A stretch of DNA of 64,000 nucleotides from positions 11,468 through 75,467 of the forward strand of contig JAFAFW010000053.1 of NCBI GenBank assembly GCA_023423275.1. Direction: 5' to 3'. The position numbers and the translations under genes were made by a program. Below the pieces are notes generated by a model that was not told the origin of the DNA, made no database searches, and saw only the letters and a program-made list of their open reading frames with translations. Below, piece by piece: positions 7,942 to 16,433 of this stretch. The DNA is from Pseudomonadota bacterium. Its GTDB lineage: Bacteria > Pseudomonadota > Alphaproteobacteria > Rhizobiales > Hyphomicrobiaceae. The number at the start of each line of letters is the position of its first letter. Within the stretch, counting starts at the first letter, position 1.

Positions 7942-10900
7942 ATGGCTCAGGATCCGAAGGCCAAACGGGATAAGACGCCTGACCTGACTCTCGTCGGACC
8001 GCCAACCGATGCGGCTCCGCTTGTGCCTGCACGCACAGGTAGCAAGCAGTCAACGTCAGGCCCGCCACCCCTTCCGGCCGCGGCTCTTCCTGCAGCCAGC
8101 TCCTCAGTGAGCGGAGCGGCGTCTGCCGCCGCGGCCCGCATCGAATCGGAGCCAGCCGCTATCAGCTTGCCGGCGCCCGCTGCACCTGAAAGCAGCTCAT
8201 CGGCCCCTACGCCGGCGAAAGAAGAACGGCGCGATCCTCCGCCCATATTCAAAACGACCCTGCCGCCATCCCCGCCGTCGGTCTTGGCTCCAAAGGTCGT
8301 GAAATCGCTTCAACTCTCTGAGTTGCAGCGGCCTGACACCGCGCGCCCTGCCAAATCGCCTTCGTCTTCGAACGCCAAACCAGCGACATCCGTCGCTTCC
8401 GAGAAACCGGCTCCCAGCAAAGAACCCGGTAGTGGAGCCACGGCCTCTGAGCCGGCCTCCAAGAAAGCCGGTCAAGACAGCATCTCCGCGCCCCGCAAAG
8501 TCGATAGCGGATTCGGCGATAATAGTGATTCCCCCGACAAGCCTGAGGCGTCCGATGATCTGTCGGCAGCCGATGCTCCCGAGCGACGCGCGGCGCGGCG
8601 CCGGCCCGCAGGCCCTTCACGCACGCGAATCGCAGCCAACGACGACGTGCCGTCGATCGGCGGACTGATCTATGCCCTCAATGAAAAGCCGTCCAACAAG
8701 CCCTTCGTCGTGGCGGCTGCGGCGAGCGGCGTCTGGGCTGCCGTGGCGCTCGTCTTCGCCTGGGCATTCATCAGCCAGAGTTTGTCGGCAAGCGACGGCT
8801 TCTTCGACGCTCTCGGTCGTCCTGCCACGCTCGGCGCGCTGGTAACGATCCTCGGGCCGGTGGCTTTGTTCTGGTTCCTGGCTCTGCTTGCGTGGCGGAC
8901 GGAAGATCTGCGGCTGCGTTCTACGGCGATGACGGAAGTCGCCGTCCGGCTGGCCGAGCCTGATCGCATGGCGGAACAGTCGGTCGCGTCCCTCGGCCAA
9001 GCCGTGCGCCGGCAGGTATCGTTCATGAACGATGCCGTCTCTCGCGCCCTGGGACGTGCAGGTGAACTCGAAGCCCTCGTCCATAACGAGGTGACGGCGC
9101 TCGAGCGCTCATACGAAGATAACGAGCGCAAGATCCGCAGCCTCATCCAGGAGCTGTCCGGCGAACGCAACGCGCTGCTCAACACCACCGAGCGCGTGAA
9201 CGACTCGCTGAAGAGCATTGCGGGCGAGGTGCCTGTGCTCATCGACAAGCTCTCCCACCAGCAGATCAAGCTGGCGTCGATCATCGAAGGCGCCGGGCAG
9301 AACCTGACGGCGCTGGAGCACGGCCTCGCGGAGCAGACCGGCCAGCTCGAACACACCCTTGGCTCGCGTGCGCAGCACATGCAGGCGGTGCTGGAAGACT
9401 ATACCTCCGCCCTTGGAACCGCGCTCAGCACGCGATCCGATCAGATGCAGGCGATGTTCGAGGGCTACCGCGATACGATCGACTCCTCGATTGCCAGCCG
9501 GACAGAAAATCTGCAGACGGTGTTCGAGGAATACGCGCGGGCGCTCGATGCGACACTGGCCAACCGCGCCGAGGCGCTCGACATGCAGCTCGTGCAGCGC
9601 ACGAGCGCGCTCGATCAGGCGTTCAGCGAACGTCTGAAGGTCTTCGATGAATCCATCCTCCGGTCGACGATGGCCATTGACGGCGCGATTGGCGAAAAGG
9701 CCGAAGCGCTGACCAGCGCCATGGATCATCACGCCCGCGCGCTCACCGAGACCATCGGCCGGCAGGCGTTCGAAATGGACGAGACCCTGATGCAGGGCAT
9801 CAATGCGGTCCGGCGGACCAGCGAAAACATCACCCGTCAGTCGGTCAAGGCGATCGAAGGCCTGTCCAGCCAGTCCGAACTGCTGAAAAATGTCTCCGAA
9901 AACCTGCTGTCGCAGATCAACAGCGTCACGAACCGCTTCGAAGGCCAGGGCCAGACCATCATGCGCGCGGCGAACGCGCTGGAATCGGCCAACTACAAGA
10001 TCGATTCGACGCTGCAGGCGCGGCAGGACGAGTTGGGCCAGACACTCGACAAGTTGACCGGCAAGGCCCACGAAGTCAGCCAGCTCATGTCCGGTGCATC
10101 CTCGTCCATCGAGGGTTCGATGACGCAGGCCGAGCTGCGCGCCCGCCAACTGGCGCAGGAGCTGGCCAAGGGCGCCGAAGTCCGGTCACGTTCGGCGATT
10201 GCCGAAATTGAGCGCATGAAGATTGCCGCCAACCTCGAGGCCGACCGTGCATTCGATGAGTTGACGTCGCGCTTCGGCCACGTCTCGCAGCAGGTGTCGG
10301 AGCAGCTTTCGCATCTCAAGAGCCAGTTCAACGCCACCTCTTCCGAGGTGCGGGTCCAGGCTCAACGCGCGGCCAACGAACTCGCTTCGGAGCAAGCCCG
10401 GCTGCGCAGCCAGATCGAGGCCCTGCCGCATGTCACCCGCGAAGGGTCTGACGCTGTTCGCCGGGCGCTGAGCGACCAGCTCCGGGCTCTGGAAGAGCTA
10501 TCGAGCTTTACCGCACGCGAGGCCGCGCGCCGTGATGTCATGCCGCCGGCTTCGTCGCTGTCGGGCGGAACGCTGACGCCGGTACCGGAAAAGCCCCGCT
10601 CCCTGAATTCGCTGACATCAACGCTCGCCAATGAGATGGGGCAACGCCAGCGTCAATCCGGCTTGCCGGTACCCGCCTCCCAGCAGGATGGCCGCGAGAA
10701 CTGGTCGCTGGGTGATCTTCTGGCACGTGCATCCCGCGACGAGGACCCTGCCCATCGGACCTCGCCGGTCGCCGATGGCCCACCGCAGCGTGTTGCGCCG
10801 CTCGACATCGATCTGATCGCCCGCGCGCTTGATCAATCGACCGCGTCAGCCATCTGGTCGCGTTTCCGGGCCGGACAACGCGGCGTCATGGTGCGCTCCA

Positions 10901-11124
10901 TCTACTCCAACGAAGGCCGGGCGGCATTCGACGAAGTCAGCCATCGCTATCGCGGCGAGCCGACGTTCCAGCACATGGTCAACGCCTATCTCGACGACTT
11001 CGAGCGGTCGCTGCGCGATACCGAGCAGCAGGATCCAAGCGGGCGCCAGCTCGCCAGCCAGCTCGTCTCTGACGTCGGCCGCGTTTACCTGTTTCTCGCC
11101 CACGCCAGCGGACGTCTCTCTTGA
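7942..11124 (+). CDS. Large membrane-anchored coiled-coil protein, growth-pole-ring (GPR/RgsE)-like
   Basis: A 1060-aa protein in four parts. Residues 1-225 are a Pro/Ala/Ser-rich, probably disordered cytoplasmic tail. Two membrane helices follow at about 251-280 and 296-320. Residues about 330-870 are continuous coiled coil. In it, about 473-540 holds 22-residue apolipoprotein-like repeats of the form SR-x3-MQ-x2-FE-x-Y-x3-L-x3-LA. Residues about 950-1060 are a compact domain (IWSRFRAGQRGVMVRSIY, then VYLFLAHASGRL at the end). This layout, often annotated as kinesin-like, matches the growth pole ring protein of Agrobacterium and RgsE of Sinorhizobium, which organise polar growth, though those are about twice as long. 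Role by analogy only. Start ATG 7942 follows GAGGGG. Confidence 0.7.
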   Translation: MAQDPKAKRDKTPDLTLVGPPTDAAPLVPARTGSKQSTSGPPPLPAAALPAASSSVSGAASAAAARIESEPAAISLPAPAAPESSSSAPTPAKEERRDPPPIFKTTLPPSPPSVLAPKVVKSLQLSELQRPDTARPAKSPSSSNAKPATSVASEKPAPSKEPGSGATASEPASKKAGQDSISAPRKVDSGFGDNSDSPDKPEASDDLSAADAPERRAARRRPAGPSRTRIAANDDVPSIGGLIYALNEKPSNKPFVVAAAASGVWAAVALVFAWAFISQSLSASDGFFDALGRPATLGALVTILGPVALFWFLALLAWRTEDLRLRSTAMTEVAVRLAEPDRMAEQSVASLGQAVRRQVSFMNDAVSRALGRAGELEALVHNEVTALERSYEDNERKIRSLIQELSGERNALLNTTERVNDSLKSIAGEVPVLIDKLSHQQIKLASIIEGAGQNLTALEHGLAEQTGQLEHTLGSRAQHMQAVLEDYTSALGTALSTRSDQMQAMFEGYRDTIDSSIASRTENLQTVFEEYARALDATLANRAEALDMQLVQRTSALDQAFSERLKVFDESILRSTMAIDGAIGEKAEALTSAMDHHARALTETIGRQAFEMDETLMQGINAVRRTSENITRQSVKAIEGLSSQSELLKNVSENLLSQINSVTNRFEGQGQTIMRAANALESANYKIDSTLQARQDELGQTLDKLTGKAHEVSQLMSGASSSIEGSMTQAELRARQLAQELAKGAEVRSRSAIAEIERMKIAANLEADRAFDELTSRFGHVSQQVSEQLSHLKSQFNATSSEVRVQAQRAANELASEQARLRSQIEALPHVTREGSDAVRRALSDQLRALEELSSFTAREAARRDVMPPASSLSGGTLTPVPEKPRSLNSLTSTLANEMGQRQRQSGLPVPASQQDGRENWSLGDLLARASRDEDPAHRTSPVADGPPQRVAPLDIDLIARALDQSTASAIWSRFRAGQRGVMVRSIYSNEGRAAFDEVSHRYRGEPTFQHMVNAYLDDFERSLRDTEQQDPSGRQLASQLVSDVGRVYLFLAHASGRLS

Positions 11125-11145
11125 CGGCATGGCCGACGACGCGCG

Positions 11146-12132
11146 ATGCCATCCGGCATGAGCACTCTCAAGGTTGAAGTTGCGATTGAAAGCTGGCCGC
11201 TGGCCCGCGCCTTTGTCATCTCGCGCGGTGCCAAGCAGGAGGCCAAGGTCGTCGTCGCGCGGATTTCGGACGGCACTTTCGAAGGCCGCGGCGAGTGCGT
11301 CCCCTACCCGCGCTACGGCCAGACCCCAGAAGCAACACTGGCGGCTATCCAAAAAGGCGCGGCGTTGCGCAACCGGGAAAGCCTCCAGTACGACTACCCT
11401 CCCGATGCAGCGCGCAACGCGCTGGATTGCGCGCTCTGGGATCTGGAGGCAAAACGCACCGGACGCAGCGCTGCGCAGCTTGCGGGCCTCGCCCCCCTGA
11501 AGCCACTCGTGACCTGCTACACGCTGAGCCTCGATACACCCGAAGCGATGGCTGATGCGGCGCGCGCCGCGGCCGACCTCCCGCTCCTGAAACTGAAGCT
11601 CGGGAAGCCCGGCGACGCCGATCGGATGCGTGCCGTGCGTCAGGCGCGCCCCGATGCCCGTCTGGTGGCCGATGCCAACGAAGGCTGGGAGGCCGGTGAT
11701 CTTTCAGACCTCCTGGCCGTGGCGGCCGAAACGCGCATGGAGCTGATCGAACAACCGCTCCCGGCCGATCAGGATGATGTGCTTTCCTCAATCCCGCATC
11801 CTGTTCCCGTCTGCGCCGATGAATCCGCCCACACCAGCGCCGGATTGCCCCGATTGCGTGGCCGTTACGACGCCGTCAACATCAAGCTGGACAAAACCGG
11901 CGGGCTCACCGAGGCGCTCGCCATGGCACGCAACGCGCAAGGCCTCGGCTTCAGGATCATGGCCGGATGCATGGTCTCGACATCGCTGGCGATGGCGCCT
12001 GCGGTCCTGCTGGCTCAATTGGCGGATTGGACCGATCTCGACGGCCCCCTGCTGCTGGCGCAGGACCGCGAGCACGGCCTCGTGATCCACAACGGAATCA
12101 TTCAGCCGCCCGATCGACGACTTTGGGGATAA
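11146..12132 (+). CDS. Enolase-superfamily dipeptide epimerase (L-Ala-D/L-Glu epimerase type)
   Basis: A 328-aa member of the muconate lactonising subgroup of the enolase superfamily, which racemises alpha carbons through two lysines. Seen in order: the N-terminal capping domain with FVISRGAKQEAKVVV; the K-x-K acid/base pair in LLKLKLGKPG; metal ligands D in VADANEGW, E in LIEQPLP and D in VCADESAH; and the second-face lysine in VNIKLDKTGG. Substrates in the family are cell-wall dipeptides or, in rhizobia, N-acyl-D-glutamate. It lies 21 bp after the growth-pole-ring-like gene, so a link to peptidoglycan recycling is attractive but unproven. ATG 11158 is an alternative start. The 3' end overlaps the convergent MFS gene by 35 bp. 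Confidence 0.85.
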   Translation: MPSGMSTLKVEVAIESWPLARAFVISRGAKQEAKVVVARISDGTFEGRGECVPYPRYGQTPEATLAAIQKGAALRNRESLQYDYPPDAARNALDCALWDLEAKRTGRSAAQLAGLAPLKPLVTCYTLSLDTPEAMADAARAAADLPLLKLKLGKPGDADRMRAVRQARPDARLVADANEGWEAGDLSDLLAVAAETRMELIEQPLPADQDDVLSSIPHPVPVCADESAHTSAGLPRLRGRYDAVNIKLDKTGGLTEALAMARNAQGLGFRIMAGCMVSTSLAMAPAVLLAQLADWTDLDGPLLLAQDREHGLVIHNGIIQPPDRRLWG

Positions 12133-13306
12133 TCGCTTCTCCCGGAATCCAGCGGCGTTTGAGCACCAGCCCGGCTCCGAGTCCGACACACGCGATTGCC
12201 ATCATCGCCAGATAGCTCAGCCCCGCGTAGCTCCCATAGAGCACGCCTGAAAGCAGCATCGCACCGGCGGTGATCAATCCGCCCGTCGCAGCTGCGTAAA
12301 TCGCCTGCGCGGTTCCGGCCTGCTCGGCCGGCACAGCCTGCTGGATGAAATGCATCGCGCCAAGATGCGTTGCCGCGAATGTCAACGCGTGCAGCACCTG
12401 CAGCACCATCAGAGCGCCGACTGGCGGATCGAACGCCATGCTGCCCCATCGGACGATGGCGGCGATCGCACCGGTCAGGATCAGTCCGAGCGGACCCAAC
12501 AGCCGGACGAAGCGGCCCGCCATCGCAAACAACAAGATCTCCGCAGCGATGCTTACCGACCAGAGGATGCTGATCACGGCCGTCGGAATCCCGAGCGACT
12601 GCCAATGCAGGACTCCGAATGCATAGAACAACGCATGGCTCGCCTGCACGGCACCGGCTGCGGCGATGAACAGCAGGAATGTGGGCGAAGCGGTGACAGT
12701 GCGCACCTCTGCCAGCGTGATGGGGCCGCGCGCGGGCGGCACGCCGCGAGTCGACGGCAACAGCCAGGCGGCAATCATCAGGAATGCGGCACTCGCGACC
12801 ACCAGCCATCCGACGGCAGCCGGTCCGAGCTGCCCCAACAGCACGCCGCCAACCGATGTCGCCGCGATGAAACTCGCCGAGCCCCACAACCGCATGCGCC
12901 CATACTCGACACCCCGGTCGCGAACACCGGCCAACGCGATAGCCTCCCCTATCGGGCCTCCGGTCTGGGCACCAACGAGATAAACCGTTGCCAGCATGAG
13001 GATTGCGGCGAACCCATAGGACTGGGTCAAAAGCAGCGCGGCGATCAGCGTGCATCCGGATGCCATCATAACCGCGCGGCGATGATCTTGGGACCGATCC
13101 GCCAGAAATGCCGTGGTGGGGCCGATGAACAGGCGCAGGAACATCGGCGACGCTGCGACGAGGCCGATTTCGGCGGCCGTCAGCCCCCGCCAATCAAGCC
13201 ACACCGGAAAGAAGGGCAAGTGAACGCCATAGAGAAAAAACTGGGCGGCGAAGAAGAGTGAAAGTCTCCAGCCGAACGAACGGGTAGAAAGCACAGTCGC
13301 GGTCAT
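12098..13306 (-). CDS. MFS transporter (MFS_1-like, HcaT-related)
   Basis: Twelve-helix major facilitator of 402 aa. The N-terminus (SFGWRLSLFFAAQFFLYGVHLPFFPVWLDWRG) and the A-loop region (FIGPTTAFLADRSQDHRRA) resemble the phenylpropionate/nucleoside-like MFS_1 group seen widely in alphaproteobacteria. The substrate cannot be inferred. Its stop codon lies inside the end of the epimerase gene on the other strand, a 35-bp tail-to-tail overlap, so the two transcripts would be antisense at their ends. The start ATG at 13306 leaves a 113-bp divergent gap to the next gene. Confidence 0.85.
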   Translation of the reverse strand: MTATVLSTRSFGWRLSLFFAAQFFLYGVHLPFFPVWLDWRGLTAAEIGLVAASPMFLRLFIGPTTAFLADRSQDHRRAVMMASGCTLIAALLLTQSYGFAAILMLATVYLVGAQTGGPIGEAIALAGVRDRGVEYGRMRLWGSASFIAATSVGGVLLGQLGPAAVGWLVVASAAFLMIAAWLLPSTRGVPPARGPITLAEVRTVTASPTFLLFIAAAGAVQASHALFYAFGVLHWQSLGIPTAVISILWSVSIAAEILLFAMAGRFVRLLGPLGLILTGAIAAIVRWGSMAFDPPVGALMVLQVLHALTFAATHLGAMHFIQQAVPAEQAGTAQAIYAAATGGLITAGAMLLSGVLYGSYAGLSYLAMMAIACVGLGAGLVLKRRWIPGEAIIPKVVDRAAE

Positions 13307-13419
13307 AATGCGCTGCCCGCAAAATGGGCTTTGGACGAATCAGGCTGCTGCCCTTTTGCCCCCTTCGAATCGGCGTATGTCAGGATAAACAGCATCTTAG
13401 ACGTGATCGGATTCGACCT

Positions 13420-14082
13420 ATGACCCAACAGCAGTCTTTTGCACGCCATGGGCTCGACATCGAGCAGGAATATCGCACCATCGAAGCCGCATTGCTCGAC
13501 AATCCGCGCGGCCGGTGGTTTCTGGCAGAACATGGCCGCCGTGCACGGCGCCTCGACAGCCTCATGCTCGAAGAGGCAATCGGCCGTTTGCAGAGTTCCA
13601 TCCGCCAGCCACCTGCATTGCTCGGCCAGCTGCAGAACGAGATCGAGGAGCTGAAGCTGTTCCTGCGCGAGACCCGAACCGACCTCGTCACGAAGGCACC
13701 GAAGCCGCCGATGGAGCCAGGCGTCGATGCTCCCGCCGCCGACGGTATCCTGCGCGCCGCCGAGGATCTGCACGAACTGGCGTGGACTCTGCAATCCAAC
13801 GATATCAATGCCGATGCCTGTGAGAAGATCGCGCGCCAGGCGTCCAGTATCTATGCACTGAGCCTGCGCCAGGCGATGGAATCGGAGCGCACCCAGAAGC
13901 TTACGATCGCGCTCGACTCGGCCTGTGCGCGGTTGACGTCGCTTCTCGAAACCATCAGCCACGAGCAGCAGGTCGACGACGAGCCCCTGCCGCCCGCTGA
14001 ACAGGTGGCAACGATGGCGGCGCTTCTGACGGAACCGCCGACGCTTCCGATCGACGATGTCGGGGATTCCGCGGCCGCATAG
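13420..14082 (+). CDS. Conserved hypothetical protein with GRWFLAEHGRR motif
   Basis: A 220-aa, mainly helical, acidic soluble protein. The N-terminal segment IEAALLDNPRGRWFLAEHGRRAR is a motif found in several uncharacterised alphaproteobacterial proteins; two further helical stretches (about 50-80 and 110-180, the latter AAEDLHELAWTLQS...) follow. No enzymatic motif was seen. The open frame extends to 13324, but the codons before 13420 give an unlikely Arg/Cys-rich sequence, so the internal ATG is taken. It is divergent from the MFS gene and 189 bp upstream of a DUF2189 gene. Function unknown. Confidence 0.65.
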   Translation: MTQQQSFARHGLDIEQEYRTIEAALLDNPRGRWFLAEHGRRARRLDSLMLEEAIGRLQSSIRQPPALLGQLQNEIEELKLFLRETRTDLVTKAPKPPMEPGVDAPAADGILRAAEDLHELAWTLQSNDINADACEKIARQASSIYALSLRQAMESERTQKLTIALDSACARLTSLLETISHEQQVDDEPLPPAEQVATMAALLTEPPTLPIDDVGDSAAA

Positions 14083-14271
14083 CGAGGGAAGTCGCACACC
14101 GCAATCCTGGAGCAGCCAAGCCTTTGGCATCGCGGCTGCGGTTGACAGTCGCAGGCGGCGCGCCCATGTCCTTGGGTCGAGGCTGTAGACGTCACCGATC
14201 AGCCACCTCACGTGCAGCCTCCCGGTCGGACAGGTTTCGCCGAAGTTTCGGCGGCCTGACAGGAGGTTGCG

Positions 14272-15069
14272 ATGGCTTACGTACGATCCGATTTCGACGC
14301 GCGTAGCAACACGGCTGTGCCGAGGATCCGGCAGATCAAAGTTGCTGATCTCACCGACGCGCTACGCCGGGGGTTCGACGACCTCATGGCGATGCCCACA
14401 TTCGCCATTTTCGTCATCGTGATCTATCCGGTGATCGGTCTTCTGCTGATGCGGTTGACCTTCGGCTATGAGTTGCTGCCACTCCTGTTTCCGCTGGTCG
14501 CGGGCTTTCCTCTCATTGCACCGTTCGCGGCCCTTGGTCTCTACGAACTGAGCCGGCGCCGTGAGCAGGGCCTGCCTGTCTCCTGGGCGGCGCTGGACGA
14601 CATCAGCTCATCACGCATCCGCGCCGCGCTGACGATGGGATTGATCCTGCTCGGAATCTTCATGGTGTGGATGGGCGTCGCAGCGGTGCTCTACAATCTT
14701 GTGTTCGGAAACTGGGTGCCGCCATCAGTCGAGGCATTCCTGCATGAGGTTTTCACGACGCGTGCAGGTCTGACTCTGATTATATTGGGCTGCGGCGCCG
14801 GATTGTTGTTCGCGATCCTGACGTTTGCGATCAGCGCCATCTCGTTTCCGATGGTTCTGGATCGTGACGTCGATGCGCTGACGGCGATGAAGACGTCGGT
14901 CCGGGCCGTCAGCGAAAATCCGGTGACCATGGGCGTATGGGCCCTGATCATCGCCGGCGCGCTGGTGCTTGGATCGCTTCCGTTCTTCATCGGACTGATC
15001 GTCGTCCTGCCCCTCCTCGGGCATGCGACCTGGCATGTTTACCGGAAAGTGGTCGAGCCGGCGTCGTAA
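14272..15069 (+). CDS. DUF2189 integral membrane protein (copy 1)
   Basis: A 265-aa membrane protein of the DUF2189 family with about six hydrophobic segments. A soluble N-terminus ends in the family signature IRQIKVADLTDALRRGFDD. The segment LIAPFAALGLYELSRRREQG and the C-terminal LPLLGHATWHVYRKVVEP are the conserved blocks. A second member lies at 39766. The start follows AGGAGGTTGCG, a strong ribosome site. The family has no established function; it resembles small-molecule or stress-related membrane proteins only in topology. Confidence 0.85.
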   Translation: MAYVRSDFDARSNTAVPRIRQIKVADLTDALRRGFDDLMAMPTFAIFVIVIYPVIGLLLMRLTFGYELLPLLFPLVAGFPLIAPFAALGLYELSRRREQGLPVSWAALDDISSSRIRAALTMGLILLGIFMVWMGVAAVLYNLVFGNWVPPSVEAFLHEVFTTRAGLTLIILGCGAGLLFAILTFAISAISFPMVLDRDVDALTAMKTSVRAVSENPVTMGVWALIIAGALVLGSLPFFIGLIVVLPLLGHATWHVYRKVVEPAS

Positions 15070-15084
15070 GGCCGGGCAGCCCGG

Positions 15085-16065
15085 TCAGCCCTGGATGATC
15101 CTGGCGAAGTGGGCCGGATCGATGCTGCCTCCCGTAAGCACGGCCGCGATCGTCCGTCCGGCCGTCGGCAATTTGCCGCTCAGGATGGCTGCTAGCGAAA
15201 CCGCCCCGCCCGGCTCCACAACCAGCTTCAATTCCTCGAATGCGAACCGGATCGCCGCGCGCACTTCGTCGTCCGTCACCACAAGGCCGCCCGACAGGTT
15301 TGCCTTGGCGAGGGGAAACGTGATCTCGCCGGGCGATGGCGCCAGCAGCGCATCGCAGATCGATCCCGATGTTTTGGAATTGCGTTCGCGCTTTCCGCTG
15401 GCGAGAGATCGCGTGAGGTCATCAAAGCCTTCCGGCTCGACACACATCACATTCACGGAGGGATCGGCGTGCTTCGCTGCGAGTGCAATGCCAGTGACGA
15501 TGCCGCCGCCCGAACAACCGCACAGGATCGTGTCCGGCTTGGCCCCCGCAGCCTCCGCCTGTTCCATCAGCTCCAGACCGACCGTACCCTGGCCACTGAC
15601 GACATCGAAATGATCGTAGGGCGGAATGAACGCAGCCTGGCGTTCCTTGCACAGCGCAATCGCCATGGCGTCGCGGTCATCCGTATCGCGATTGTAGAAC
15701 GTGACGTCCGCACCGAAGGCCCGCGTCCGATCGACCTTCATCGCCGGTGCGTCTTGCGGCATCACCACGAGAGATTTCAAACCACACAACGTCGCTGCAG
15801 CTGCTACACCCTGCGCGTGATTACCGGATGAGCATGCCACTACGCCGCCGGGATATTGCGTCCGGTCGACCTGAGAGATCGCGTTGTAGGCGCCTCGGAA
15901 CTTGAACGACCCGACGCGCTGCATGGTCTCGGCTTTGAGCAGAATGCGTCCGCCGGTGCGCGCATTGAGCGTCGGATGCTCGATCAACGGGGTCCTGACG
16001 GCGAGAGAACCAATCCGTTCGGAAGCGGCGACGACATCATCGTAGGTCGGCAGACGAGGCTGCAT
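15085..16065 (-). CDS. PLP-dependent threonine/serine ammonia-lyase family enzyme
   Basis: Fold-type II PLP enzyme of 326 aa, related to catabolic threonine dehydratase and serine racemase, which deaminates hydroxy amino acids. The Schiff-base lysine is in FKFRGAYNAI, the substrate loop is SSGNHAQGVA, and the phosphate-binding glycine loop is CGCSGGGIVTG. It lacks the C-terminal ACT regulatory domains of biosynthetic IlvA, so it is not feedback-regulated by isoleucine. The frame runs back to 16389, but alignment to family N-termini (LPTYDDVVAASERI) places the start at ATG 16065. It ends 15 bp from the convergent DUF2189 gene. Substrate preference is unresolved. Confidence 0.85.
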   Translation of the reverse strand: MQPRLPTYDDVVAASERIGSLAVRTPLIEHPTLNARTGGRILLKAETMQRVGSFKFRGAYNAISQVDRTQYPGGVVACSSGNHAQGVAAAATLCGLKSLVVMPQDAPAMKVDRTRAFGADVTFYNRDTDDRDAMAIALCKERQAAFIPPYDHFDVVSGQGTVGLELMEQAEAAGAKPDTILCGCSGGGIVTGIALAAKHADPSVNVMCVEPEGFDDLTRSLASGKRERNSKTSGSICDALLAPSPGEITFPLAKANLSGGLVVTDDEVRAAIRFAFEELKLVVEPGGAVSLAAILSGKLPTAGRTIAAVLTGGSIDPAHFARIIQG

Positions 16066-16180
16066 GAGTATTAGGCTCCGATGTCCATATGAAGCCGGCG
16101 CGGGCGCGGCGGCGGCACAATAGGCGAAACTGCGCGCGAAACACAGACCCAATTGCGACCCGCTCCGAAAGTGCCGGCAT

Positions 16181-16221
16181 AAAAAAACCGGCCAGAGACA
16201 CGGTTGTCCCTGGCCGGTTTT
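16181..16221 (-). terminator. Rho-independent terminator downstream of thiD
   Basis: Read on the minus strand: a perfect 12-bp stem (AAAACCGGCCAG against CTGGCCGGTTTT), extended by a further 4 bp (GACA/TGTC) past one mismatch, with a 4-base loop, followed by a run of seven U. It ends transcription coming from thiD before the ammonia-lyase gene. Confidence 0.8.
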
Positions 16222-16300
16222 CCACGGCAAGCCGAATGCTGTCGACCGCATCCGGCCGCTCCCCCCGGAGCTTAGCGCTGCCTTCCGGCAACGATGAGAG
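16181..16300 (-). ncRNA. Candidate structured small RNA or structured thiD 3' UTR
   Basis: The 368-bp gap between thiD and the ammonia-lyase carries four consecutive hairpins when read on the minus strand: 16292-16277 (GUUGCC, GGAA tetraloop, GGCAGC), 16271-16258 (GCUCC, GGGG loop, GGAGC), 16255-16232 (8-bp stem with one G-U) and then a strong terminator at 16221-16184. Nothing in the gap looks coding. No clear promoter was recognised, so the RNA may be processed from the thiD transcript. The 5' end is uncertain. Confidence 0.45.
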
Positions 16301-16433
16301 GATGTGTGTACCCGCTCAGTGATTCCGCTTGTCTTTCTGTCAGTTATGGGGATCGGGCACAAGGGGTGCGGCTGAGATGCCATGCCCATGATGCCGATTC
16401 GTCACAAGTTTTTCCGGAACGGCGCGAGGTTTC

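Noticed and set aside
9109..10149. Minus-strand open frame opposite the coiled-coil gene
   Set aside because: The repetitive helical code of the real gene produces a long open reverse frame; the translation has no motif.
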